DNA of 64,000 bases, taken from Pseudomonas sp. QTF5 (GTDB lineage: Bacteria > Pseudomonadota > Gammaproteobacteria > Pseudomonadales > Pseudomonadaceae). Every line of letters starts with the position of its first letter. Within the stretch, counting starts at the first letter, position 1. The DNA lies in contig NZ_AZRW02000023.1 in NCBI RefSeq assembly GCF_000512695.2, positions 1,289-65,288 on the forward strand. The letters are read 5' to 3'. This document shows positions 9,379 to 18,248 of the stretch, in pieces. Made by a program: the position numbers and the translations under genes. The notes below the pieces were generated by a model, which was not told the origin of the DNA, made no database searches, and was given only the letters and a program-made list of their open reading frames with translations.

Positions 9379-10398
9379 TCAGCGCAGCGCGGCGATTGCA
9401 TCCACCGATTCACGAATCAACGCCGGGCCTTTGTAGATGAAGCCGGAGTAGAGCTGCACCAAACTCGCACCCGCAGCGATTTTCTCAGCCGCGTGCTTGC
9501 CTTCGGTGATGCCGCCCACGGCGATGATCGGCAAGCGACCGGCCAGTTCCGCCGCCAGCACCTTCACCGTGTGAGTGCTCTTGTCGCGAACCGGCGCGCC
9601 GGACAATCCACCCGCCTCGTCACCATGTTCCATGCCTTCGACGCCAACGCGGCTCAGGGTGGTGTTGGTGGCGATCACCGCATCCATCCCGGTTTCGATC
9701 AGCGCTTGGGCGACTTGAGCGGTTTCTTCGTCGGTCATGTCCGGCGCGATCTTGATCGCCAGCGGAACATGTTTGCCGTGATGCAGGGCCAGTTCCGCCC
9801 GGCGGGTGGCCAGGTCGGCGAGCAATTGCTTGAGCGAATCGCCGAATTGCAGGCTGCGCAGGCCCGGGGTGTTGGGCGAACTGACGTTGACCGTCACATA
9901 GCTGGCGTGGGCATAGACCTTGTCCAGGCAGATCAGGTAATCATCGACCGCACGTTCAACCGGCGTATCGAAATTCTTGCCGATGTTGATGCCCAGCACG
10001 CCCTTGTACTTGGCTGCCGCCACGCGAGCGAGCAAGTGATCGACGCCGTGGTTGTTGAAGCCCATGCGGTTGATGATCGCCTCGGCATCCGGCAAGCGGA
10101 AAATCCGTGGTTTCGGGTTGCCTGGTTGCGGACGCGGTGTGATGGTGCCGATTTCGACGAAACCGAAACCCAACTGGGCAAAACCGTCGATCGCCGCGCC
10201 GTTCTTGTCCAGACCGGCCGCCAGACCCACCGGGTTCGGGAACTCCAGGCCCATGACCGTCACCGGCATTTTCGCCGGTGCCTTGCACAGCAAACCGTTG
10301 AGGCCCAAACGTCCGCCCGCGCCGATCAGGTCCAGGGACAGATCGTGGGAGGTTTCCGGGGAAAGTTTGAACAACAGCTGACGGGCCAGGGTGTACAT
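9379..10398 (-). CDS. pyrD: Dihydroorotate dehydrogenase (quinone), class 2
   Basis: A 339-residue membrane-associated flavoenzyme that oxidises dihydroorotate to orotate in pyrimidine synthesis, passing electrons to quinone. The N-terminal amphipathic extension (MYTLARQLLFKLSPETSHD) marks class 2. The core shows NPVGLAAGLDKN, RIFRLPDAEAIINRMGFNN and VNVSSPNTPGLR, the last carrying the catalytic serine expected for class 2. Near the end are IIAVGGI and GASLVQLYSGFIYKGP, which bind FMN phosphate. It is the last clearly core gene before the secretion island. Confidence 0.96.
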   Translation of the reverse strand: MYTLARQLLFKLSPETSHDLSLDLIGAGGRLGLNGLLCKAPAKMPVTVMGLEFPNPVGLAAGLDKNGAAIDGFAQLGFGFVEIGTITPRPQPGNPKPRIFRLPDAEAIINRMGFNNHGVDHLLARVAAAKYKGVLGINIGKNFDTPVERAVDDYLICLDKVYAHASYVTVNVSSPNTPGLRSLQFGDSLKQLLADLATRRAELALHHGKHVPLAIKIAPDMTDEETAQVAQALIETGMDAVIATNTTLSRVGVEGMEHGDEAGGLSGAPVRDKSTHTVKVLAAELAGRLPIIAVGGITEGKHAAEKIAAGASLVQLYSGFIYKGPALIRESVDAIAALR

Positions 10399-10588
10399 GG
10401 GCGGGTTTGACTCTGGGCAATGAAAAGTGGCGGCGATTATAGCCGTGTGGAGAGTCAGCGGCGAGAACCAAGGGATTTATTCCCCCGATCGGCGATGCCT
10501 GTCGGAGCGTTTTTTGATAGTCGCAGCTGGAGGGCGGGTGAATGATCGATTCGACTGCACTGACGCAGCGCCGATGGAAGACAACGCA

Positions 10589-12109
10589 ATGCAAATTTCC
10601 TCATCACCGCCACCAACACTCCAACTTCATGGAAATGCCGTCAGTTCCGCCCCTCCAGCCCGCCCAGATCACATAATTTTGGAAATGGAAGGCTGTGCCT
10701 ATTCTCAGACAATCGCCGAGACCCTGAGTCAAAATGTGCCCGGCGAACATGTCACTGAACTGCGTTCCGATGACACAAGAATTATGCTCGAGGATGCAGG
10801 TGAAATACTGAAAGGTGTCATTACAGAGACTCCTGTCAATAATACCGAACGCGAGATTGCACTGACCATTGCGCACCTTGTTCAAGCTAATCTCGACGCA
10901 GCGAGAGAGACTGCGACTCCCGGATCTCTGGCAGAACACGTCCTGAACATCGGGCTCCCGAAGTCCGAAGAAAATGAAGAGTCTTCAGTCTCCGCAGCAC
11001 TACACCGCGCCCAGACAATCGTTGACTCACTCGGCGAACTCCTGGCCAAGTTGGGACGCAACGAATTCGAAGGTGATCTCGGACGATGGGCCAGCAACCT
11101 GACGATTTCCGGCCTGCGCACAGGCCTGGTCATCGGCACTCTCACAACCGTCAGGCAACTGATTGGCTTCGCTTTGGAAAAATCCTTGTCCTCCAATGCC
11201 GCCGCACCACTGACACGCAATGTGATGAGCGCAATCGCCCTGGCAATCGGCCCCGCGCTGAACATCCTTGGTGCAATAAGAGACGAGTGCAACGGTACGG
11301 CCAATCAGCAAACGCGCTTGGCCCGGATCGCCACACTCACCTTGTCGATGGCTGCTTTGGCATTGACGGCGTCAGCGCCGGCAGCGGCGATGCCAGCATT
11401 AGCCGCCTACGGCACGCAAATGGCTTTCTACAGCTTCGCCAATGACCTGGTTAACCTGTTCTTGCCGATAACTGACAACTCAAAAGCCAACCTTGGTGGC
11501 ACTGCCGCCAGCGGAGTGCTGAACAGTGCTCTCCAGTTTCTGGCCTTTACAGGCATGAACTACACCGCGCCCCATTCCGGTCCGGGCTATGTCATGTCAC
11601 AGGGCAAAGAGCCCCCATCGACCGAGCGTCAGACTTTCGCCGCTCAGCTAGCAGTGTGGTTGGCACAAAATACCGACACAGTCTCCGATCCAAATCCAAC
11701 CGTCCAGAGTCGGGGCAACGAGATTGTCGAATCCCTCGCTCTGGTGGTTGGACATGATTTTCTACGTGGTGCCTACAACGCCGGAGCCGATGTTGCCAGC
11801 CAAGTGATTGGCGGCGAACTGATGCACGCTCTCCAGGGTGAAAACACGGGCAAAGGCTTTCGAATCAACATGTCTGCACGGGTACCCACCGCCGAACAAG
11901 TCGCCAACCAATTCTTGTCCACCAATGCCATTCGGACCTCGGTGAGCGAAACAATCATCGCCGTTGTCATCTCCGCAACCCGGTACTTCTCGACCCTGCC
12001 GATTTCCAAAGCTGATGTAGACCATATCGTCAACACGCTGGTCGCCGCAGTGGTTTTCGCGGGACGCTTTGGTGCCGTGTACGTCAATGAGCGAACGAAA
12101 CCTGCGTAA
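10589..12109 (+). CDS. Candidate type III secreted protein with hydrophobic segments
   Basis: I do not recognise this 506-residue protein. From the ATG at 10589 (GGAAG eight bases upstream) it begins MQISSSPPPTLQLHGNAVSS, rich in Ser, Pro and small polar residues and with no Sec signal, as is common for type III secretion signals. Several hydrophobic stretches follow (about residues 175-205, 220-235, 250-300, 455-475 and 480-500), so it may enter a membrane. It has no visible enzyme motif. It sits alone on the plus strand at the edge of the secretion island, converging on orgC, which is why an effector or translocated role is suspected. An upstream in-frame start at 10427 lacks a ribosome site. 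Confidence 0.6.
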   Translation: MQISSSPPPTLQLHGNAVSSAPPARPDHIILEMEGCAYSQTIAETLSQNVPGEHVTELRSDDTRIMLEDAGEILKGVITETPVNNTEREIALTIAHLVQANLDAARETATPGSLAEHVLNIGLPKSEENEESSVSAALHRAQTIVDSLGELLAKLGRNEFEGDLGRWASNLTISGLRTGLVIGTLTTVRQLIGFALEKSLSSNAAAPLTRNVMSAIALAIGPALNILGAIRDECNGTANQQTRLARIATLTLSMAALALTASAPAAAMPALAAYGTQMAFYSFANDLVNLFLPITDNSKANLGGTAASGVLNSALQFLAFTGMNYTAPHSGPGYVMSQGKEPPSTERQTFAAQLAVWLAQNTDTVSDPNPTVQSRGNEIVESLALVVGHDFLRGAYNAGADVASQVIGGELMHALQGENTGKGFRINMSARVPTAEQVANQFLSTNAIRTSVSETIIAVVISATRYFSTLPISKADVDHIVNTLVAAVVFAGRFGAVYVNERTKPA

Positions 12110-12120
12110 GTTCATACAGC

Positions 12121-12153
12121 GTTGTGCGCCAAGCTATTTTGGCTTGACGCAAC
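12121..12153. terminator. Hairpin between convergent genes
   Basis: GCG-c-CAAGC pairs with GCTTG-a-CGC around a short T-rich loop, with an outer GTT/AAC. It lies in the 50-base gap between the candidate effector (+) and orgC (-). There is no long T tract, so termination is only likely. Confidence 0.4.
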
Positions 12154-12159
12154 CCAGCC

Positions 12160-12597
12160 TCACCACTCGCTCTTTTCCCAACTATCGTCGCCCATCGGCT
12201 GGAACACATCGCGCATAAAACTTGAGATGAATATCTCGATGCTGAAAGCCCGGGCATTGGCGCCGCTGATTTCCTTGTAGAGCAGCGACTTTTCCAGGTT
12301 CTCGTCTTTCAAACGGAGCAACAGTTTATGCGTGACGGCCATAATCGCCTTGGCGTTTGGATACACGGGCGTGCCATCGGGTTTCAGTTGTGACTTCAGG
12401 AAAAGGAAGATGGCCTTTTCGCCCTGCCCTTCCATCGCCAAGAGCTGTTGATAAAGCGAATCGAATTCGGGGTCCGGGCGCTTGCTGCCGTTGACCTCAG
12501 CCGCATTGCCAGACGCCTGCAACACGCGTGATTCAAGGCTCTCGACCGCAGACCTCTGATCAAGGCGGTTAACGCTCATCATCGGTTCAATCTTCAT
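12160..12597 (-). CDS. orgC: OrgC/MxiL-like type III secretion protein
   Basis: The protein is 145 residues from the ATG at 12597 (AGGTG five bases upstream). It overlaps orgB by 11 bases and is last in the prg/org block, the place OrgC occupies in SPI-1. OrgC in Salmonella is an early secreted protein that helps needle assembly. Sequence identity is not obvious by eye, so the call rests on order and size. The C-terminal half (about 50-135) looks helical, with a conserved-looking AIFLFLKSQLKPDGTPVYPN stretch. It could instead be an unrelated small accessory protein. Confidence 0.55.
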   Translation of the reverse strand: MKIEPMMSVNRLDQRSAVESLESRVLQASGNAAEVNGSKRPDPEFDSLYQQLLAMEGQGEKAIFLFLKSQLKPDGTPVYPNAKAIMAVTHKLLLRLKDENLEKSLLYKEISGANARAFSIEIFISSFMRDVFQPMGDDSWEKSEW

Positions 12598-13306
12598 GGC
12601 GCACCTGCGTTGTAGCTTTTTCAGCGACATCGGTAGAACGCTTGCCGAAGGCCGAACACAAGTCATTCAGTCGTTGCAGGGATGCCTGATCGAGCGAGCG
12701 CACCGATTCGGGCAACGTTGTCAGTCGCGACAGCAATCCGGGCTCGAGGCGTTGGCGGGTCGTTTCGGTGTCGAATTCGAGCAATTGGTCGGCCAGGCGC
12801 AGCAGGTAGCGTTCCTCAGGGTGAAACTCCACAGCAATCGTACCGGGCCACAGCGCCTGCAACCGTTGCCGGATTTCGTCTGCCCGAGGCTTGCAGCGCA
12901 TCGGCAGCAGCACCTGCAATACCGCCTCGGCCTGGCCCGGCTGATCGGCCAGCCAGCGTTCGAGCATTTCCTCCAGCCACTCATCGCGACTCAGAACGTC
13001 GCCCAACAAATGGCGAGCCGCCTGTAGGAGCTCGTTGCGCAATGCCTGCCCCAGCGTCTGTTTTTCGAGCAAACCGTTCACCAGATCGGCGGCCGCCCGC
13101 AAAATGCCCTCGGCATAGCCTTCCTGAAAAGCCTCGGCGCGAACCGCATCGGCATCGCGCCGGGCCTGGTCGACACAATCGCGCGCCCAGCGCCGGGCTT
13201 GACGTTGCAGTACGCGACGCTGGCGCGCGGCGACAATGTCATCGGCGGCCATGCGCACCTCCATCGTCTCGGGTAGGTCAGTCAGGGTTCGGATGGTATC
13301 GAGCAT
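12587..13306 (-). CDS. orgB: SctL/OrgB stator of the type III ATPase
   Basis: A 239-residue cytoplasmic protein of the FliH/SctL type, which ties the SctN ATPase to the SctQ sorting platform. Residues about 20-75 are rich in Arg, Ala, Gln and Glu and should form a long helix. The rest resembles the globular C-terminal part of SctL proteins. The ATG at 13306 (MLDTIRTLTDLPE) is chosen. A longer open frame upstream translates as Cys/Arg-rich shadow sequence inside orgA. It overlaps orgA by 29 bases, as in SPI-1 where orgA and orgB adjoin. Confidence 0.75.
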   Translation of the reverse strand: MLDTIRTLTDLPETMEVRMAADDIVAARQRRVLQRQARRWARDCVDQARRDADAVRAEAFQEGYAEGILRAAADLVNGLLEKQTLGQALRNELLQAARHLLGDVLSRDEWLEEMLERWLADQPGQAEAVLQVLLPMRCKPRADEIRQRLQALWPGTIAVEFHPEERYLLRLADQLLEFDTETTRQRLEPGLLSRLTTLPESVRSLDQASLQRLNDLCSAFGKRSTDVAEKATTQVRHED

Positions 13307-13847
13307 GCTGTGCCGCCAAAAAGAAAAGAGCCGGATCGGGTTCAGCCACCGGCCACTGTTTGTGCAGGCCGACAACCTCTGGAGTGAATTGCAACGACAG
13401 CCGCTGCAACAGCAGAGGCGGCAGGTGTTCGGACAAACCCGACAGTGAATTGAAGCCGGCGACTTCGACCTGTTGCGTTGGCGCCGTCGACAGTTCAAGC
13501 GGCACGTCGGCGCGCGGCCCTGGCCTGCAACTGGCGAATCTGCGTAACGACATCGGCAACTGCTGCCACGCTGCGCCTCGTGCCAACTGCGCAGAAAGTC
13601 GCCAGGCGCCCATCAAGCAGGCGACATAGGGTAATTGGCGCCATTGCCGGACCCACAAATCAGCAATGGGTGTCAGTGGTGTGACCGGCAATGAACGGTG
13701 CTCGCCGAACCCTTCGAGCAGGATCCGGTTAAGCGCATCCCGTGCATCAGGACCGTCAAACCCCTCCGGTATGCGCAAACGCTGCGGGTGCACATAATCA
13801 AGAGGCTCGTAGAAAATTTGCCGCAGACGCTCAGCGCAGGATGTCAC
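13278..13847 (-). CDS. orgA: SctK/OrgA sorting-platform protein
   Basis: A 189-residue protein in the OrgA/MxiK position. The SctK family joins the SctQ-SctL platform to the cytoplasmic side of the inner-membrane ring. The pattern YEPLDYVHPQRL near the N-terminus matches the family's start. The reading starts with GTG at 13847, preceded by GGAG. It overlaps prgK by 17 bases and orgB by 29, consistent with translational coupling. Confidence 0.72.
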   Translation of the reverse strand: MTSCAERLRQIFYEPLDYVHPQRLRIPEGFDGPDARDALNRILLEGFGEHRSLPVTPLTPIADLWVRQWRQLPYVACLMGAWRLSAQLARGAAWQQLPMSLRRFASCRPGPRADVPLELSTAPTQQVEVAGFNSLSGLSEHLPPLLLQRLSLQFTPEVVGLHKQWPVAEPDPALFFLAAQHARYHPNPD

Positions 13848-14553
13848 GCCGCTCTCCTCTGGATTGCCGATAGGCCAGCGCCGCCCCGCCCGCCATCAGC
13901 ACTGCCGTCAACGAAGCCAGCAGCCAGACCCAGCGCGAATCACTCTGCGTGGCGGACACCGACGGCGCGACATGCTGTGTCGGCGAGCGCTGTGACAGGA
14001 CGACCGAAATATTGTCGTACTCAACGCCCGCAAAACTGTTTTTGAGAAAGCGCTTGATATCGGTGATCAGCAACTGCGGCTCGATATCCCGCTCATGAAT
14101 GACCAACGCCGACAGATGAATGGGCGCTGCCTTTCGCCCGCCCTCACCGGCATCCAGGTCATAACTGACATGCACCCGCGCCGACACCACCCCCTCAAGC
14201 ACACTCAACGATTGTTCGATTCGTTGCTCCAGCGCCGAGTAGAGCCGGGCTTTTTCGGCCCTGGGCGAGGCCACCAGCGAATCGCTGGGGAACATCTCGG
14301 CCACTTGAATTCGAGGCTTGGAAGGCAGCGAATAGAGGTTGAGCAAGTCGACAGCGGCCGAAAAATCGATCTGATCGATGGTCACCGAATAGCCGGTTTT
14401 GCCTGCGTCGACTTTCGTTGCCGCGATATTGTTGCGTTGCAGCACAGACAGCACTTCGTTGGCCTGCTGTTGATCCAGCCCTTCGAGCAGGCTCGGCTGA
14501 CGACAACCCACCAGCGCCACGCACACCAGCATGAGCAACGCACTGGCTTTCAT
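13831..14553 (-). CDS. prgK: SctJ/PrgK inner-ring lipoprotein
   Basis: A 240-residue YscJ/PrgK/FliF-family lipoprotein forming the inner-membrane ring. A short lipoprotein signal ends in the lipobox LVGC (Cys17). The periplasmic ring-building domains carry the classic LLEGLDQQQANEVLSVLQ opening and the segment ARVHVSYDLD. One membrane helix (about 208-230) precedes a short basic cytoplasmic tail. Its ATG overlaps the prgJ stop by four bases. Confidence 0.92.
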   Translation of the reverse strand: MKASALLMLVCVALVGCRQPSLLEGLDQQQANEVLSVLQRNNIAATKVDAGKTGYSVTIDQIDFSAAVDLLNLYSLPSKPRIQVAEMFPSDSLVASPRAEKARLYSALEQRIEQSLSVLEGVVSARVHVSYDLDAGEGGRKAAPIHLSALVIHERDIEPQLLITDIKRFLKNSFAGVEYDNISVVLSQRSPTQHVAPSVSATQSDSRWVWLLASLTAVLMAGGAALAYRQSRGERRDILR

Positions 14554-14858
14554 GACGCACGCAACAGGGTTTCGGCCGTGCTCACGGCTTTACGGACCAG
14601 CACGTTGAGCAAATTGATGTCGACGTTGTACTGCCCGACCTGCTCCTGCAACCGAGCCAGCATTTCGGGGCTGGTGATATCAGGGTTTTGCATCAGTTGA
14701 TTGATCGACGATACCTCCTGGCCGCTGCTCACCGCTGAATTGGCGAAGGCGTCGATCAATCGGCTTTCAAGCGAAATGGGCGGAGCTTCCTGCGGGCTAC
14801 GCAATTGCGCAAAGGCTGTCGGCTCGATGAATGAATGGGAAACGCTCTGGATAGACAT
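14550..14858 (-). CDS. prgJ: SctI/PrgJ inner rod protein
   Basis: A 102-residue protein between the needle gene and prgK, the PrgJ position. PrgJ polymerises under the needle as the inner rod and takes part in substrate switching. The C-terminal half, EMLARLQEQVGQYNVDINLLNVLVRKAVS in part, is the amphipathic helix typical of the family. I prefer the ATG at 14858; an in-frame GTG three codons upstream has a poorer ribosome site. Confidence 0.85.
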   Translation of the reverse strand: MSIQSVSHSFIEPTAFAQLRSPQEAPPISLESRLIDAFANSAVSSGQEVSSINQLMQNPDITSPEMLARLQEQVGQYNVDINLLNVLVRKAVSTAETLLRAS

Positions 14859-14917
14859 GCAATGCACTCATGAAAAAGGCCATTGGGTGAACCAATGGCC
14901 GATCAAAAGGGGAAGAG

Positions 14918-15178
14918 TCAGCGCGCGGCCTGGATGATGGCCATGTCGATATCCTTGAAGCCCTTGACCGTGTTGGTCTGGGCATTACGGAATACCGTGT
15001 AGGAAGAAAAGGCAGCCTGATAAGCGGCCAACTTTCCAGGATCCGATGCGTCACCCTTGAGGTCCTCGAGTGCTTCATCCAGCGCGAGCTTCAGATTCGC
15101 GGCACCAAGCTCGAACGCCGCCGCTTGACGCCCGAGAAAATCATCGGGAAATGTGATGGGAATACCAATACCAGACAT
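14918..15178 (-). CDS. prgI: SctF/PrgI needle protein
   Basis: An 86-residue needle subunit. The C-terminal run YRNAQ-like VFRNAQTNTVKGFKDID, followed by MAIIQ, is nearly the PrgI/MxiH/BsaL signature. The first half is the usual helix-turn with SDPGKLAAYQ before the second helix. Many copies build the hollow extracellular needle. AGG lies six bases before the ATG. It follows prgH by 16 bases. Confidence 0.94.
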   Translation of the reverse strand: MSGIGIPITFPDDFLGRQAAAFELGAANLKLALDEALEDLKGDASDPGKLAAYQAAFSSYTVFRNAQTNTVKGFKDIDMAIIQAAR

Positions 15179-15194
15179 CGGTCACCTACTCTGT

Positions 15195-16361
15195 TCAGTT
15201 GGGAAAATGCCAAGACGACGACGTCATCTTGATGTAGCCCTGAGGGCCAATCTGAAACGACTTGCCCTTGAGCAAGTCGTCCTTGAGCTCGATAGCGAAG
15301 TGCACGTAGCGATCGCCCCATTGCCGGGTAAAGCCGTCGATGTATTGTCGAGCGGCTGTCAATTCGGCGTCCTGCAAATTGCCTTCAATCGAAAACGTCA
15401 CGCTGTCGCCGTGCTCGTCCCGCTTGAACCGCAGCGAAAGGCGCTGCAGGCCTTCCTGGGCGAGGTCCGCCAGTAAATTGTCATCCTGCATCTGCACCGC
15501 CACTTCCCGGGCATAGGGGGCGGCTTCGAGCAAAACGTCGCTCAGTTTCGATTGCAACGGTGGCGTGAGCAGATTGCGCTGGGCGCTCAACAGTAATCGC
15601 GGCTGTGCGGGGTCCTTGAGATCAAGAGAATGCCAGGCCAACTGCGGCTCATGGTCAACCAGCAGTTTTTCCAGCCGGCGACGTTCCTGATCCTTCACCA
15701 GCACCTTGCCGGGCAACAAGTTATTACGCATCAACACCTGGCGGCTCCAGCCGGCATCACGTTCAGAAGACGCAAAAACGTAGACCGTGTCGTCCCGCCC
15801 ATGCACCACGTCGACGTCCGCGCTGGTGCCGTTGATCAGGGTACGAATATCAGTTTCCGGTGTCGGTTCCGGTATCGACAGGATGCCCACCGTGGTCAAC
15901 AGCAAACACAACGCCAAGCCGCCACCGAGCCATTTCGCAGGGGGTGTCCGGCGCCAGGTACGCGTGGCTAGTTGAAAGGAAGTCGGTGCCTGTATCTCGA
16001 GAGGTTCGGGCGCCCACGGCTGGTCGTGAGGCCGCAAGCCGATGCACAGGGCGCCGACTTGCTCACTGCGTTGGAACGGGCAATGTCGAGTGTCCGATGG
16101 CTGATCAAGCAGCCGCAATGTTGCACCGTCCTGCACGCTCTCATCCAGCAGCACTTCAAAATTACATCCCCCTTGATCCAGCGGCACATAGATCGCGTCC
16201 GGCGGCACGCTAATCGCTCCGCTGCCTTTTCCCAGCAAATCCACGGGCGCCACGATGAACAAGGTTCTCGGCTCACTGAGCGGGAATTCGCAACCTTGCA
16301 GCGGACCGTTGAGGATTCGCAGAACGCAGGGTTGTAGAGAGGGGCTCGACGTGACGGTCAC
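15195..16361 (-). CDS. prgH: SctD/PrgH inner-membrane ring protein
   Basis: A 388-residue PrgH/MxiG-type protein, close to Salmonella PrgH in length. The cytoplasmic N-terminal region (1-130) should be the FHA-like domain that docks the sorting platform. A single membrane helix at about 145-162 (GGGLALCLLLTTVGIL) is followed by the periplasmic ring-building domains. Translation starts at GTG, with GGAG eight bases upstream. It lies about 40 bases after iagB. Confidence 0.88.
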   Translation of the reverse strand: MTVTSSPSLQPCVLRILNGPLQGCEFPLSEPRTLFIVAPVDLLGKGSGAISVPPDAIYVPLDQGGCNFEVLLDESVQDGATLRLLDQPSDTRHCPFQRSEQVGALCIGLRPHDQPWAPEPLEIQAPTSFQLATRTWRRTPPAKWLGGGLALCLLLTTVGILSIPEPTPETDIRTLINGTSADVDVVHGRDDTVYVFASSERDAGWSRQVLMRNNLLPGKVLVKDQERRRLEKLLVDHEPQLAWHSLDLKDPAQPRLLLSAQRNLLTPPLQSKLSDVLLEAAPYAREVAVQMQDDNLLADLAQEGLQRLSLRFKRDEHGDSVTFSIEGNLQDAELTAARQYIDGFTRQWGDRYVHFAIELKDDLLKGKSFQIGPQGYIKMTSSSWHFPN

Positions 16362-16404
16362 CGATCACGCTCCAGGCAGTGAATGAGCGTCCATGCTAGG
16401 AACA

Positions 16405-16941
16405 TTACCCGGGATGTTCCTGATCGAATTCTGCCGGTTTCGCACGCCGATGATCAGAATCAGCCGTTGCGTTCGGTGTCCGGGGCTGCCCGAGTACTTT
16501 GGGGGTTAACATGCGGTAACGCTTCCACACCTTTTGCGCATAGCGCAGACGGGCCGCTTGCCGATCAGGCGCGTTACCGGCGTTGTAAGCGCCGACGGCC
16601 GTCCAGTTGTAGCCGTAACGAGCCACAAAACCGGCCAGCACCGCCGCCCCGACTTCAACGGACAGACAGGGTTCAGCCAATAACCGTTGTTCGGTAATGC
16701 CCTGTGCACGCAGGCGCGGCAGATGAAAGCTGTTGATCTGCATCAGCCCGATATCCCGCGAGCCGTCCTTGTTGTAGTTCAACGCGTTCGGCAGCTGCCC
16801 GGACTCCACCTCGGCAATGGCCTGCAGCAGTTCGGGTTCAATGGCGTGCTGCCGGCCCGCCTGGCCCCAGCAATAAGCATGCGCGGGTTCGGCCACCCAA
16901 CCTATCAACATCAGGAGCCCACCCGTGACCCGACCGCTCAT
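16405..16941 (-). CDS. iagB: IagB-type lytic transglycosylase
   Basis: A 178-residue periplasmic lytic transglycosylase that opens peptidoglycan so the secretion machine can cross it. A Sec signal ends AHA-YC (about residue 22). The SLT fold motifs are AIAEVESG (catalytic Glu46), DIGLMQIN and VGAYNAGNAP. The basic, Pro-rich tail after about 145 is poorly conserved. Its ATG overlaps the stop of the HilA-like gene as ATGA, the same pairing as hilA-iagB in Salmonella. Confidence 0.92.
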   Translation of the reverse strand: MSGRVTGGLLMLIGWVAEPAHAYCWGQAGRQHAIEPELLQAIAEVESGQLPNALNYNKDGSRDIGLMQINSFHLPRLRAQGITEQRLLAEPCLSVEVGAAVLAGFVARYGYNWTAVGAYNAGNAPDRQAARLRYAQKVWKRYRMLTPKVLGQPRTPNATADSDHRRAKPAEFDQEHPG

Positions 16942-18248
16942 GCCAGGCGCCTGCCATTGTCCTGTTGCAAGGTTTTCCGTGCCATGAACATGACTTCATG
17001 AGGATTTTCCGTGAGCGTGATGCGCACCCGCAGAATCTTCGCCCGGACACAGTTCGAGTCGTGGCGCAGACACTTGTCGATACTTTGAGCCGCCTGATCG
17101 TTGCGCCGCCAAAACCAGTGGTGCCAGGCGTGGAGGTAATGGACATCGGCCTGATCGGCTGTCAGCAAACAGCGGCGAAACAGCACTTGCGCAGCGTCGT
17201 CGCACCCTCGAAGGCTGGTCAGCAAGGCCAGCCGCGGCAGTGCTTGCGCACTGTCGGGGTCCAGCGACAATGCCCTGGACAGGGCCGAATGAGCCCCATC
17301 GATTGCCCGTTCCTGCTCACACAGACCCAGCATCGCCTTTCCCAGCCACGCATCGGCCACGCCACACCACGCAGCGGCATAACGTTCATCCAGTTGCAGG
17401 CAGTATTGAAATTGCACCAGCGCGTCGCGCAGGCTTTGCGGGGTGTGACGTTGCACACTGCACAAGCCATTGAGATAAGCCACCACGGCAGGATAGGAAG
17501 TGCAGAAGCTTCCAGAGGGACGCAGCCCCGGCAGGCGCTGCGCGACAAGACAGGTCAACTCTGCGAGCGCCTCCCCCAGGCCATCGCCACCCAGGATTTG
17601 CCCATGTAGCAGAACGTGATCACTGCCACGTATCAACTCGACCGACCACTGCGCTTGCTCGCCCGGGCGAGTACAGCGCCCGCTGAGGTAGAAGTCCGGC
17701 ATCAAACACCTGACCAAATCCCGGGCGTCGGTCCGTTGATCAAACTCAGCCATCAACCCCGAAGGGACAACCCGCAGCGCTGCGCCGAATGCCGTGGTGA
17801 GCTGACGGATCACCGCATCCTGCATATCCAGAGCATTCGCCTCGCTCACACCGCGAAAAGCCAAAACCGCCAGCGACGGTACCGTGGCCGGCACTAGCCC
17901 GGATGGATCGACCACTGCAACCGGGCAGGTGAATCGATAACCCTGGCCGTACACCGTCGCAATGAAGTCCTTGTTGTCCTTGAGCAGCTTGCGCAAGGCG
18001 TAGATGCAGCGAGTCAACGACTCCTCGGCGGCATCAATCCCGGACCATACGCGGTCCAGCAGGTGGTCCTTGCTGATGACCGAGCCGGCCGAGCCAAGCA
18101 GCAGACGCAGTACCTGTAGCTCTTTGGGGGGGACGTGTATTCCTTTGCCGTCTCGCATCAGCGTTCCATCGCTTTGCAGTAGCCATTGGTCAAAAACAAA
18201 TGACCTGAATGGTGGGTGATCAGTTGCACTGTCCATACTTTGAGACAT
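16938..18248 (-). CDS. hilA: HilA-like transcriptional regulator
   Basis: A 436-residue cytoplasmic regulator with an OmpR/PhoB-type winged helix at about 12-108 (KELQVLRLLLGSAG, LTRCIYALRKLL, TVYGQGYRF), then a middle domain and TPR-like helices from about 265 (AAAWCGVADAWLGKA, RALSLDPDSAQALPRLALL). This is the domain order of HilA/ToxR-like SPI-1 activators. It has no receiver domain, so it is not a simple response regulator. It heads the prg/org operon and very probably activates it and the inv operon. Two in-frame ATG codons (18248, 18236) both have weak ribosome sites. Confidence 0.85.
   Translation of the reverse strand: MSQSMDSATDHPPFRSFVFDQWLLQSDGTLMRDGKGIHVPPKELQVLRLLLGSAGSVISKDHLLDRVWSGIDAAEESLTRCIYALRKLLKDNKDFIATVYGQGYRFTCPVAVVDPSGLVPATVPSLAVLAFRGVSEANALDMQDAVIRQLTTAFGAALRVVPSGLMAEFDQRTDARDLVRCLMPDFYLSGRCTRPGEQAQWSVELIRGSDHVLLHGQILGGDGLGEALAELTCLVAQRLPGLRPSGSFCTSYPAVVAYLNGLCSVQRHTPQSLRDALVQFQYCLQLDERYAAAWCGVADAWLGKAMLGLCEQERAIDGAHSALSRALSLDPDSAQALPRLALLTSLRGCDDAAQVLFRRCLLTADQADVHYLHAWHHWFWRRNDQAAQSIDKCLRHDSNCVRAKILRVRITLTENPHEVMFMARKTLQQDNGRRLA

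Noticed and set aside
10427..10588. Extended N-terminus of the candidate effector
   Set aside because: The upstream start lacks a ribosome site and the extra 54 residues are Arg/Cys-rich without any secretion-signal character; the ATG at 10589 has GGAAG well placed.
10411..10588. An Hrp box before the candidate effector
   Set aside because: I looked for GGAACC-N16-CCAC and found only a partial GAACC with no matching second half. The system is also not of the Hrp type.
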